Source: Brachycybe producta
Lineage: Eukaryota; Arthropoda; Diplopoda; Playtdesmida; Andrognathidae
Assembly (NCBI GenBank): GCA_036925085.1
Contig: JAUPFP010000064.1
Coordinates: 1 to 64,000, forward strand
Reading direction: 5' to 3'
Length of the DNA stretch: 64,000 nt
Of this stretch, positions 33,913 through 44,175 are shown piece after piece. How positions within the stretch are numbered: the stretch's first letter is position 1; each line of letters starts with the position of its first letter. The notes below the pieces were generated by a model. The model ran no database searches. It was not told the DNA's origin and worked only from the letters and a program-made list of their open reading frames with translations. The translations under genes were made by a program, and so were the position numbers.

Positions 33913-35250
33913 GAACATAAGATGTTTATTTTGAAAGATATTGTGGCGATATTTGTATCTACCAATGATTATTTTGCTCTCATTTGGATTTTGAATAATT
34001 ACGCTGCAAGCAGCTTAGAAGGCCTGTGGCAGAGGGACCATTTAATTCACAAAAGCAGCATGGAAATGCATTCATTGTCAAAATAAGCATTTCTTCCTCA
34101 GTGTTTGTTTATTGCAAATTGGAAATTCAATCCTATAAATTACTTCTGATGAAGAGAAGCACAGCGGCGGTACTTTTTAGGTCTCACTGAAATTTGAAGC
34201 CCCTTTTTTAATTGTATTCTGAAATGATTCTCGAGTAGATTTCGACTGGATTTCTGATTTTTGCCCTCTTGTATTCCTCCCCCTTGTCTTTCTCTTCTCC
34301 CTCTCGTATTTTTGGTCATTTGCATTGTGGCATTGGGCATTTTAATCTCAAGTTGAAGTAACGGATTTTAATGAAACAGAATCTCTCTCTTCCTCTGTGT
34401 TTACTATGGAAGACTGTGTTGCATTAAGATTGTTGTTGTCACTTGGTTGAAGGAGAGGTGGATTGGGGGGGGGGGACATGAAAGAGGGAGTGGGTCATAC
34501 TTGTCTCTATCTGAGTGAGTGACCCCATCTCTAATCCAGGTTAATTTGTGTCAGCAATTCATTTGAATTGCCGCTTCTTTCAGAAGACTCAACATGGGAA
34601 AATAGATCTAGATATAAACTCAGTTGAAACATCATGCAATTTGCATATATCGTTTTTTTTTTTAAAAAAGAAGGCCAAAAAGGGGTGCTTTCGAGTGTTT
34701 TAGACGAGATGTTCTGACACGAGGGTTGTTCTAAATGTTACGTACGCATGTTACAAATAATATGGACTATAGGTCAAATTTGTCAAATAATTAATTACAT
34801 TTTTGATCAATTAATGATAATTTAATATGAAGGAAATGATGGAATAAATGAAAGTGCCTGAAAAAAGAATCTATTAATAAATAAAATGACTTAGAAGTTG
34901 TCGTCTTCATATTTTAAAAAATTAACCTTAATTGCATTTTGGAAATGTTAATCGTTTTTTGAACTTTTTATAGTCAACCAGTTAAAAACAAGAAAAATGT
35001 AATCATTATCAAATTACCTTAAGTTTTATTTTTTTTTTAAAAAAAGACAAGAACATTAAAGTACATTTAACATGATTCAGTTACTCATTTAATTTTTAAA
35101 TTACTTTCTATTTCTTCCTTATTGTTATTTAAAATGCGGCGAGTATCAACTATATGAAGAGTCGTGAATGATGTGGACAGTTTTATAAATTGGAAACAGG
35201 AATTGAAAAAAAAAATAATATGCAAATGAAAGAAACCTTTAAAGACATTA
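33913..35250. other. AT-rich stretch with a shared GGCCTGTGGCAGAGGGAC block
   Basis: GGCCTGTGGCAGAGGGAC at 34021-34038 recurs at 50208-50225 with similar flanks (GCAAGCATT/ATTGTC), so both are pieces of one dispersed repeat. TTAAAAACTAGAAGACG at 33630-33646, just before this stretch, is another TAGAAACTAG relic. No gene was supported. Confidence 0.5.
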
Positions 35251-35259
35251 TTAAAATAA

Positions 35260-35560
35260 AAGTCTTAGAAACCAGAGGAGCAACTGTGGGTCATGATATT
35301 GATATCTTTTAAAATTAACATTTTTTTTTTTACAATAATATGAAATTTCTAAATTTTCCTTTTTCACCTAAAAAATTAACTAAATAAAAATACGAAGAAT
35401 TGTTTGATAACAACCAAAAACTTAAAAATGGGTCATTTTGAAATTGAAATGCTATAAAAGGGCGTCTTTAAAAATGTCAACATGAAAAAATATCTCAACG
35501 TTGATTCAGTTACTCTTCTAGTTTCTAAAACATTTCAATATCTTCTTTATTGATTTCAAA
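35260..35560. mobile_element. TAGAAACTAG-family MITE, diverged
   Basis: CTTAGAAACCAGAGGAGCAA at 35263-35282 faces ATTCAGTTACTCTTCTAGTT, then TCTAAAACATTTC, at 35502-35535 in inverse. Internal ATTGATATCTTTTAAAATTA and AATGTCAACATGAAAAAATA follow the family plan. It is AT-rich and non-coding. Confidence 0.6.
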
Positions 35561-36001
35561 ATGGGAAAAGAGTATCGAGAAAAGTTTGTATTGACGTTTT
35601 TATTTATAAGTAGACTTAATCAATGGAAGATCACGGAGAGAAATAGAGATAAATGGATAGAATGAGAGAGTGAGATGGATGCTTTTAGGAATTGGGGGGG
35701 GGGGAGGTGGATGGAGGTGAAGTTCGTTTATTGTACAACTACTATAGGGGAGGATAGATAGATAGAAGTTGGAGTCTGGAGTGAAACTGGTTGCCATGAC
35801 AACCACTCTTCCACTTCTCTGTCTCTCTTTTCGTTGTGGTTGCTTTTATACAATACACTCGTGTGTGTATATATATTTGTTCTTCTGTCTGGCTCGCATA
35901 TATTCTGATGATGATGATGGTAGTGTGGCAAAGCGACATGGGCCTAAAAATTTCGTCTTCTTGTCTACTACCATTCGTTTTTTTCATTTTTTTTTTCTGA
36001 T

Positions 36002-36004
<3 letters not shown>

Positions 36005-36071
<67 letters not shown>

Positions 36072-36150
36072 GGAGGGTGAGAGAGTGAAAGAGAGCAAAG
36101 GAAAGGCAGTGAGAGAGAGAGGGAGAGAGAAAAAGACCGAGAGAGGGGAG
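36005..36150. repeat. (GA)n array grading into purine-rich tract
   Basis: Pure GA runs for about 62 bp (36005-36066), then interrupted GAGAG/GGAG sequence continues to about 36260. The opposing frames of up to 179 codons (Ser-Leu repeats or Arg-Glu repeats) are artefacts. Confidence 0.95.
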
Positions 36151-36661
36151 GGGAAAGATAGAAGAGATAGAGGTAAGAGAGAGAGTGAGAGTGAGAGAGA
36201 GAAGGGAAATAAGGGCGAGATAGGTAGGCTGGTAGAGGGACATATGGGAGAGATAGAAGGAAATAAGAGAGAAAGAGCCACCGTCTTCTTTTCCTTTATA
36301 ATAGATAATGCAGAAAGCAGCTCAAACTGACTACATCATGTGACTCAAGACGAAATCCATTAAGAAATATACTTTTTCGTCTTCTTCTTCAGTGCAATAT
36401 TTGTATTGTTGAATAAATATAAGAACATAAAATGTAAATATCATGAAATACAAAATATATATAGAGAAAGCGAGAGAAAGGCAGAATGATATTAAATGCA
36501 GTCTGTTCACAAAAAACTTTTTTTTGTTTGTTAAGGTAAATGTTGATCGAGTATTGGTTCCTGGTTAACCAGTGACCAAAAATGTCCAGTTTGAAGTTAC
36601 ATTTGTGTAAACATTTTTTTTTACCTGTAGTGGATTTGTATAGAAAAGTTGTAAGGAAATA

Positions 36662-36882
36662 CAGGGTGGTCATATATGTTGTGAACCAAAGTGTGGCAAC
36701 ATGTAATGATACCTTTTGCCTAGGGAGCGAGGGGGGAGGTCTCTCGTTTACGCTTTTAAGGGTAAAGTTGTGACGATTTGACGGCCATTAGATGCTTGGG
36801 TTGGTATAAAATAGTATATTGGTTCCTTGAGAGGTGTAGGTGTTTGGCCAATAAGTGCTGAAAGTGATTTTCGACCACCCTG
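36662..36882. mobile_element. Mariner-like MITE with TA duplication
   Basis: CAGGGTGGTC begins and GACCACCCTG ends the element, a perfect 10-bp inverted terminus. Both ends are flanked by TA (36660-36661 and 36883-36884) as for Tc1/mariner insertions. The 221-bp body is non-coding. A cousin with CAGGGTG ends lies at 52721-53066, and a single unmatched CAGGGTGTCAC end at about 29767. Confidence 0.75.
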
Positions 36883-37350
36883 TATTAAGTGCGAAGCAAC
36901 TAAGAGAAGAAAGAACCTGTTAACGTAATAATATATATATATATATCTTTAATGGGTCTCATTCGTATGGCAGAAATGATACGAAAGTTGTCACAAACTC
37001 ATAAATGTTTTAATAGAGAGCATAAATTAGTTTATTAGTTTTTGTGACGAGCAGAGCTCACTCTTCTTAACCTCTAAGTGAGAGACGGTGGGTGGGTGTG
37101 AAGGCTGAAAAAAAAAAAAAAGAATGGGGTGGGCCGGTGGGCTCTTCTAGGGAGGTGTTACAGCATACACATACTATTTGCCCATTCACTGTCTGTCTGT
37201 CTGTCTGTGTCTATTGAACTCTCTCTCTCTTGAGCTTACTAACTACACTTGTATAATCACAAGAATTGGGTAAGGATTCAATCGATATTACCTTTGATTC
37301 TACTCTCTCTCTGTCTGTCTCTCGCAAACAACTTCTATTTTACTTTTGTT

Positions 37351-37437
37351 ATTCATTCACATTTATTTTCTTATTATTTTCACAAACTACAAGTAGTAAA
37401 GTTTGTGAAAATAATAAGAAAATGAATGTGAATGAAA
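37351..37437. ncRNA. Near-perfect 38-bp stem hairpin, pre-miRNA-like or MITE
   Basis: The arm at about 37351-37388 (ATTCATTCACATTTATTTTC onwards) pairs with 37400-37437. There is one internal mismatch plus one near the base, around an 11-base loop (ACAAGTAGTAA). Length and loop are compatible with a microRNA precursor, but the stem is AT-rich and almost mismatch-free. A recent inverted duplication or MITE core is equally likely. The classification as RNA is tentative. Confidence 0.35.
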
Positions 37438-37439
37438 TT

Positions 37440-39350
37440 TTTGTTTCAAAACAAGAAAAGTACATTTGACCCTTGAAAATTGAAATTACAGTAGAACATT
37501 GATTAATCCGACCTCTGATCAACTGACTACTCAGGAACTCCGGTAAACCAACCGACACCCCCTCCCACGCCTCTTCCTTCCAAAATTATTAACTGACTTT
37601 TACTATTACTGACGTTAATTAAAATTGTTTAATTTTTTTGCGATAAAAATACATTTGCATATATATTGTACATATGTTTTTGTCCAATGGAATTAATTTG
37701 TTATATGTAGAATTTGATAATTATTATCAGACCAGGATTTTCAGGGTTGAAACAAGTTGTAAAATATTTAGAACAGGGAGGGGGGGATTAGCATTTGTTT
37801 ATATGACCGTAAACTATCACTGTTAACAATACGGATTGAGGTGGCCAGGCTGCTGAAATGACATCTTTGACATTTTTTAAATCAATATGGTACCTAATAG
37901 GACTGATGATTTTTTTGGTGGGGGGGGGGGGGGGGGTCCGTTCAGGGGGGTTTGTAATTGTAAAAAGGTTAAGACTTGATTTAAAGGGTATTTTTAATGG
38001 TAATTTCAAGTGCTACGTTTTCTTCTTCTTCTTGAATTTGGGCCTCAGAAAACTTTTTTTTGTGTGTGGCTTTTGCACTATTTATGATTTTTTTCTCTCT
38101 CTCTCTCTCTCTCACAATTAGCCCTCAAGTGTGCTATAATATAATTAATGTTAATATTCAATACGAGGAATCTCAGCTTTTGTTATTTTAATGTTTTTGC
38201 TTTGAATTCTTGAGAGATTTGTGGATGAAAACCATAATCCCCCTCCCCGTTTGAAGATATATTTTCCCTTAATTTTTCAATACATTTTGATTCCTACAAC
38301 ACTAACTCCTTCCTTCTATTGGTTCCTATGACAAATTAACACAAGAGATAATCATTTCGTAGAAGTTTAATATATAAAATGATGTTCTGGCTCTTCTTTT
38401 AACACCCTTTTTTTTGGAAGAGGTCATTCAATTGACCACTGAAAAATTAAAATTACAGAGTTGAGAAACATTTATTCTTTTTTCATTTCCACATGGTCCG
38501 GAAAGAAAACTGAAAACGCTTTTTTTTACGAATAATAAACAAACTCATTAAAAAAAATTGAAAATGTGCAATTTGGTAACACATTAAACATTTGAAATTT
38601 GCATATATTGATATATTGAACATAAGAAAGAATAAACAAAGGTACATATTATGTTATTTTTATGACGATGTTTGCGATAATAGACATTTTATAACCAGGG
38701 CTCGGATTTTCATGTAATAGTAAGCTCTTTCTCAATTTCTGGCCAATGTGCCAATTGTGAAGTAATTAATCATCATCATTAGAGCAACTGCAATTATGCT
38801 TTTTCTAATAAAAAAAAGGGGCTAGTTAAAGGCTAGATGTCTAGTTCTAGCCTCTGACCAGTGTTTTTTTTATTGAAAAAACCATAAATAGGATTGGGAC
38901 TTCGAAATTGGCCACAGATTTGCTTGATATTGCATAAAGTCCGAGCCCTATTTATAACATTTTTGCAAATTTTTTTTATCGATTTTTGTTGTTTTTTGGC
39001 AAAAACAAAATTGAAAATAGTGTCTCTTTAAAGCTGCAGTAAAAAGTTTATTTCAAATTATAATTTCTGCATATTTAACAAAAAAAACCCACTTATTTGA
39101 GTTAATTTACTTAAATAAAAAATTACCAAATTCAATTTTTTACATTTCTGAATATTTTATTTGTTTTGGCTTGCACGAAATACTGATTACTTTTAGATAT
39201 TTTGAAAAAAACTGAACGGTTGAAAAATAATTTTGAAAATATTTTCGGTAAGTGATGTTTTTGTGCATTATTTCTTGAATGGTCAGTTTTTAGTGGTCAA
39301 TTGGTCGTCGTTATCATCATAGTTGCGGTAGAATTGTCTTTTATTTTGTA
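37440..39350. other. AT-rich stretch with a G17 run, no gene seen
   Basis: A G run at 37920-37936 and CT repeats at 38094-38113 are the only notable structures. Open frames are short and low complexity. Confidence 0.45.
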
Positions 39351-39355
39351 ACCAA

Positions 39356-39497
39356 CCCCCCCCCCCCCCCCCCCCCCTTTGAACGTTTTTTTCTTCTATT
39401 TACAACCTTGACGATTGTCATGATGTGTCAAGAGGTGAAATAATAATAATCTTTTCTTATCTTGAACTAAGGGGGGGGGGGGGGGGGGGGGGGGGGG
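39356..39497. repeat. C22 and G27 homopolymer pair
   Basis: C runs from 39356 to 39377 and G from 39471 to 39497, 93 bp apart. They are mutually complementary and so form an inverted pair able to make a very stable stem. Each could also form four-stranded structures. Lengths may be inexact because homopolymers are error-prone. Confidence 0.85.
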
Positions 39498-39775
39498 AAG
39501 AAGGGGAAAGGAAAATAGATGAATTTCATCCATAAAAGCAAATGTTATTTTATATCTAATGTATTAGATATATGCGTTTGTGTGTATATATTCTGGTTTA
39601 TGATAGAAAATGTTTATGGATGTTTTTTTCCTTCTTCCGCTTTATTTTTCGACTCGATTATACCGTTTTTGACAGCTTATCATGCCACTTAATTTGCATA
39701 TGGAAGATGATAAAATACTTCCCCATTGGCCTAGGGACTATAGGGATAAAAATGTCTTTCTTGTCTGTCTGTGTG

Positions 39776-39980
39776 ACAGGCAATTAGAAAACGGGACGAA
39801 CAGAAGTTGGCTCCGCCCTTTTTATGACGACAGCAACTTCTAATTGGTTGGTTATGTCGTCTGACATCACATGCTCAGCCCTTTTCAACATCGTACCATA
39901 CAAGAAACCAATTAGAAGTTACCGTTCGTCATAAAAGGGGCGGAGTCAACTTCTGTTTGTCCCGTTTTCTAATTGCCTGT
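39776..39980. mobile_element. Foldback MITE with about 75-bp arms (family B)
   Basis: ACAGGCAATTAGAAAACGGG at the left is inverted at the right end, and complementarity continues through CAGAAGTTG, CTCCGCCC, TTTATGACG and CTTCTAATTGGTT with few differences. The loop includes TGACATCACATGC. GTCTGTCTGTGTG occurs exactly at both sides (39763-39775 and 39981-39993). This may be a target duplication or simply a microsatellite into which the element inserted. The internal CTAATTGGTT/ATGACG plan resembles family A (8245, 33711). Confidence 0.8.
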
Positions 39981-40131
39981 GTCTGTCTGTGTGTGTGTGC
40001 GTGTGTGTGGCTTCATTTAAAAACCATAGTTTCTTGCACTGATTGTAGTATTGTAGGAGAGTGTGTCTATTTTCTAAAACAGACACTTGCAGAATGCAAT
40101 TTTTTGTTTTAACCAATTGCATTTAAATAAT

Positions 40132-40390
40132 GTGTTCTACAGAGCCCTGTGAAGGGCAAACCAACAACATGTCGAATTCAATTTATTCAGTTAATAATCT
40201 GAAAATATTGAGTTAATACTTAAATATAAAATATAAACTATTGACAAAATATTGATTATTTCAATTTCAAATATTAATAATAAAAGTCAATTTTATTTGG
40301 TTAATATGTCCTTAACTGGATTCCGTATAATTAACCTAAATACATTTAACTTGAATTCAATTAGCTCATGTGTGTACATACAAGATATAA
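40132..40390 (+). repeat. Dispersed repeat, copy 1 (direct, partner at 45460)
   Basis: GTTCTACAGAGCCCTGTGAA, then GGGCAAACCAACAACATGTC, opens the copy. ATGTCCTTAACTGGATTCCG and TGTGTGTACATACAAG close it. About 250 bp matches 45460-45700 with small indels. It ends just before the foldback element that follows. Non-coding. Confidence 0.75.
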
Positions 40391-40407
40391 CAATCGACTG
40401 CTGCTTT

Positions 40408-41096
40408 GGTGGCGCTGATCAAGCGCCAAATTGAACAAGCGCCAAATTGAACAAGCGCCAAATTGAACAAGCGCCAAATTGAACAAACGCCAAACTGAAC
40501 AAACGCCAAACTGAACTAACGCCAATCTGAACTAACGCCAATCTGAACTAACGCCAAACTGAATAAACGCCAAATGGAACAAACGCCAAATAGAACAAAC
40601 GCCAAACTGAACAAGCGCCAAAATGTGATAAACACATTGTTAGGTTAGGTTAGGTTAGGTTAGGATTGGTTAGGTTAGGTTAGGTTAGCATGTTCTGTTT
40701 GTAAATCTGCACAGTCTGACGTCTATAAAAGCTCACAATATTTGGACCATCAGAATTTACAAAAAACCTGAATAACCACCAAACTGAATAAACGCCAAAT
40801 GGAACAAACGCCAAACTGAATAAGCGCCAAATGGAACAAACGCCAAACTGAATAAGTGCCAAATGGAACAAACGCCAAACTGAATAAGCGCCAAATGGAA
40901 GAAACGCCAAACTGAATAAAAGCCAAAAATTTGTCGTTTGTTCAGTTTGGCGTTTGTTCAGTTTGGCGTTTGTTCAGTTTGGCGTTTGTTCAATTTGGCG
41001 CTTGTTCAGTTTGGCGCTTGTTCAGTTTGGCGTTTGTTCAATTTGGCGCTTATTCAGTTTGGCGTTTGTTCAATTTGGCGCTTATTCAGTCGCCCC
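40408..41096. mobile_element. Foldback element with arms of 16-bp tandem repeats
   Basis: The left arm is a tandem array of CGCCAAAYTGAACAAA (about 14 units to 40635, about 10 more at 40776-40930). The right arm (40932-41096) is the same array inverted (about 10 units). The tips GGTGGCGCTGATCAAGCGCC and, inverted, GGGGCGACTGAATAAGCGCC match with small changes. GCTGCTTT flanks both ends exactly (40400-40407 and 41097-41104), an 8-bp target duplication. Arms built of subrepeats recall the FB/Foldback type of Drosophila. A solo end lies at 12565-12591. No ORF is credible. Confidence 0.85.
40640..40689 (+). repeat. Interstitial (TTAGG)n tract
   Basis: Six TTAGG units, one ATTGG, two TTAGG and a TTAGC occupy 40640-40689. 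TTAGG is the telomere repeat of many arthropods. Here it is internal, inside an unrelated segment (40636-40775) that splits the left arm of the foldback element. The origin could be telomerase-mediated break repair or local slippage. Confidence 0.85.
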
Positions 41097-41104
41097 GCTG
41101 CTTT

Positions 41105-41890
41105 TAGTAATCGTTTTATCTGTTTCTAACGCTGGGTTATTTCGATTAACAGCCGCTTACGACTCGGCCGCGTAGCCTCTATGCAGGAGAATATAGTTTT
41201 TCGACCTCAGCCTTGTTCGAACACAGCCACAGTCTTAGATTAGAGGCTACACTTGGCTTGTTAATCGAAAAAAAATACTCCAATAGCTGTAATACAGCAG
41301 TGACTAGTCAATTTCAAACAAACGGAGCGATATGTTCTTGCAAATTTAGTCATTTTTCAAGAAAAATCCCATGATTTGAGTGTGTGTGTGTGTGTGTGTA
41401 TGTGTTGCTATTTCAGAACTTCAAATTCAGACGTTTTACTAGCTGAATATACAGATTTCGTTTAAAATTCATCTGTGGCCAGGAAATGGAACTTGTTTAT
41501 GGTATGAGAGGTATGTGACTCATTATCTTAACACGTAATCATTAAAATGTTAAAAATACAATTATATTAAGGAATGAATAACGGTCACTGTTGAACTCAT
41601 TTGACCTTCAGTCAACTAACCACAAGTTTCGTATTTGATTATACGGATTTGTTGTTCGTTCTTTTTTCTTTTCTTTCTTCGTATGCTGGCGGACCAGATT
41701 CAGTGAAATTTGGAAAAGTCCTCACAGGCCCGATAAAATGAGGGCGGGGACGGATGTGGCCCGCGGGCCGTAGATGTATGCTATATAAGGTCACACGAGC
41801 GTTGTTTAATAACACTGTTATAATCATACGCACAACGTGACATGCTATGTACAGTGCGTTGAACAGTAGCACGGACGTTGTAGCATGTCT
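41105..41890. other. Non-coding stretch between foldback element and MITE
   Basis: TCGATTAACAGCCGCTTACGACTC (partly GC-rich) and a later ATTAGAGGCTACACTTGGCT with TTAATCGAAA give a loose inverted pair across 41142-41270. (GT)n lies at 41380-41398. There is a CpG-containing patch at 41740-41780 (GGCCCGCGGGCC). No ORF was recognised. Confidence 0.4.
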
Positions 41891-41897
41891 TGTGTTA

Positions 41898-42300
41898 TGC
41901 GGCAGTCACACTAGACTGGTTTACAAGCTGCTGGTTGCTGCTGGCTGGTTGTAGCCAGCTAGCAGCATAGTCTGAACTGCTACCAGCAGCTGCTTTCTCC
42001 AGCACGCTAGTGATTTTAACAGTGGCTGGTGAAGTGACACGTGACTCCCTTCTTGCTATTATTACCAGTGTGCTGAAAGCCAGTGTTGCTGGTAGTTGCA
42101 CTAGTGGGTAGTTGAAACTCCACTGCTTGGGTTGGTTATTATTAGATTTTGTGTTTTTGCAAGATGGTGATTGGATGATTTGTGCTGCTAATACAGCAGT
42201 GACTGGACAAGTGTGAACCCAAAGCAGCTGCTGCTTGCTGTTGCTGCTAATAGCCAGTAGCAAGCAGCGGCTTGTAAACCAGCCTAGTTTGAATGCGCCA
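41898..42300 (+). mobile_element. PIF/Harbinger-like MITE, copy 1
   Basis: The ends TGCGGCAGTCACACTAG and, inverted, TGGCGCATTCAAACTAG are followed on both sides by the strongly paired block CTGGTTTACAAGCYGCTGS. TTA occurs at 41895-41897 and 42301-42303 as target duplication. The body is rich in GCTGCT/AGCAGC repeats in both orientations. A second copy in opposite orientation is at 43397-43828. Non-coding; the 122-codon reverse frame is an artefact of the AGC repeats. Confidence 0.8.
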
Positions 42301-42837
42301 TTAAGAGGGTTACAGAAGCGTCACGGACGTTTTCTTTTGACAGACGACATTGATTGCAGTGTCTGACATCAGAGGCGCCACTTGTATTGAATTAGCATAG
42401 ACATAATGCTAATTTAAATTTCAAACATACAGTTAGGTTTGGTAGCCATTATCTGGAGACATATAAATTTTTAAAATGTGATTAAAACTGTAATAAATAT
42501 TAGATTGTTTAATGGAACAGATTAATGATTTTTCAGACTTTAAATCTCCCTTTAAATATTTTTAATTAAGTATTTAAAAAGGTGTTTTTTTCCCTATGCA
42601 AAATCTCATAGAAGAAAAAAAGCTACATATTTGGTATCCATTATCTTATTTTTGCAAAGGAGATAATAGTAAAATAAAAAAATGTGGTGGTAGATTTATT
42701 TGTTTTCTATAAGAACAATCAAATTTTATTACCTAATTGCTTACGTTTATTTTTATATTGAAGTAAAACTCAATCAATAAGAATCTGATTCAGTCAAGGC
42801 CTGGTTAGAGAGTACGTATTTGAATTTCGTTTGAATC

Positions 42838-42960
42838 GAAATGAGCGCGCATGCGCAGAAGCGGTTTAACGCCGTTTGAGAAAGTTGAAAACGACGCCAT
42901 TTTTCCACCGCTTCGATCGAAAACGACGTCGTTTTAAAAAGAATAACCAACCCTACATAG
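42838..42960. promoter_or_regulatory. CpG-bearing patch with NRF1-like motif and palindrome
   Basis: GCGCGCATGCGCAGAAGCGG (42845-42864) contains the NRF1 consensus GCGCATGCGC. It is followed by ACGACGCCATTTT and the perfect 16-bp palindrome AAAACGACGTCGTTTT. About 300 bp downstream CCAAGATGGCGGAAAAA (YY1-like) occurs near 43254. NRF1 and YY1 sites together are typical of broad housekeeping promoters. No exon or ORF follows, so this is only a candidate. Confidence 0.35.
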
Positions 42961-43396
42961 AAGATTTCCGATTAAGGTAAGAATTTTAAGTGCAAAGAAC
43001 AATAAAATATAAAAAAATCTACCTTTAGTAGCGATTTTTCAGTCAAGAATTACCACACAAATCGCCGTATATAAGGTGAATGATTTCGTTTACGTTTTTG
43101 TTTTATAGTGTCTTCCCTAACTAAAATTGTTATTTTATTACGAAATTTCGCTAAATCTTTTATTTTTATATTTATTTTTTTCAAAATTTAAAAAAATTTG
43201 CTAGAAAAAAGCAAATAAAATACGTTGGTGACTTAAATCACGCTAACGGACATCCAAGATGGCGGAAAAAATTTGTCCGTTGTAGCCTCTAATACATAGC
43301 AAAAAAATTACCATATGTCCTATATACATAATAACCAACGATGCGAGCACCATCTATGAATATGTTTAGGAATTAATCTACTTTGTAACCCTCTTA

Positions 43397-43828
43397 AGCG
43401 GCAGGCACACTAGGCTGGTTTACAAGCTGCTGGTTGCTGCTGGCTATTAGCAGCAACAACAAGCAGCAGCTGCTTTGGGTTCACACTTGTCCAGTCTCTG
43501 CTGGTATTAGTAGTGCAAGTCATCCAATCACCGTCTTGCAAAAACACAAACTCTAACAACAACCAACCCAAGCAGTTTAGTTTCAACTACCACTAGTGCC
43601 ACTACTAGCAACAAAAAGTTCACACTAGATGGCAGCAGCAGGAAGGGAGTCACATGACCAGCTGGTAGCTGCTAAAGTTGGACATGTCCAACTTCACCAG
43701 CCGCTGTTAAAATCACTAGCCCGCTGGAGAAAGCAGCTGCTAGTAGCAGTTCAGACCATGCTGCTAGAGCGCTACAACCAGCCAGCAGCAACCAGCAGCT
43801 GGGAAACCAGCCTAGTGGGACTGCGGCA
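43397..43828 (-). mobile_element. PIF/Harbinger-like MITE, copy 2 (inverted)
   Basis: It aligns to copy 1 in reverse orientation across nearly the whole body (for example TTGCAAGACGGTGATTGGAT, GCTTTCTCCAGC, TGATTTTAACAGCGGCTGGT on the minus strand). TTA duplications are at 43394-43396 and 43829-43831. It contains the perfect 20-bp palindrome AAGTTGGACATGTCCAACTT at 43675-43694, absent from copy 1. No transposase. Confidence 0.8.
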
Positions 43829-44111
43829 TTAGTATCGACCCTGACGCAACTTTCATTTTGACGTCCATTATTGCGTACTCTCAACACAAGATAACGTCGG
43901 CTTCTATGTCGTCTTATCCATTGTAATTACTGTTGAATGTGTAATTGACCAACGTTCTGTGTAGGCTTAAACGGAAATATTAACGTCCGTGTTTTTTAAC
44001 GCTCATATTTGGTCTCCTATTACAGGTGTTTTTGAAAATAACAAAACTGTGCAGGTTGTTTGAAAATGACGGCAATTTGGTTTTGTGGTTACAGTGACAT
44101 TCATTGTAGTT

Positions 44112-44175
44112 GTTTCTGTCGCACTACTAATACAGATTGTTTAGTGGTAGTAGTAATAGTAGTACGACAGAAAGA
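44112..44175. repeat. Inverted repeat TTTCTGTCG...CGACAGAAA
   Basis: TTTCTGTCGCACTACTA faces TAGTAGTACGACAGAAA with one mispair. The loop contains TAGTGGTAGTAGTAA. The 17-bp arms suggest a small foldback remnant. Confidence 0.55.

Noticed and set aside
35742-36281. 179-codon Ser/Leu-rich frame
   Set aside because: Runs through a GA array and purine tract; low complexity.
40680-41175. Frames rich in Phe-Gly-Val-Trp-Arg-Leu with 16-residue period
   Set aside because: Products of the 16-bp foldback repeat; open in several frames.
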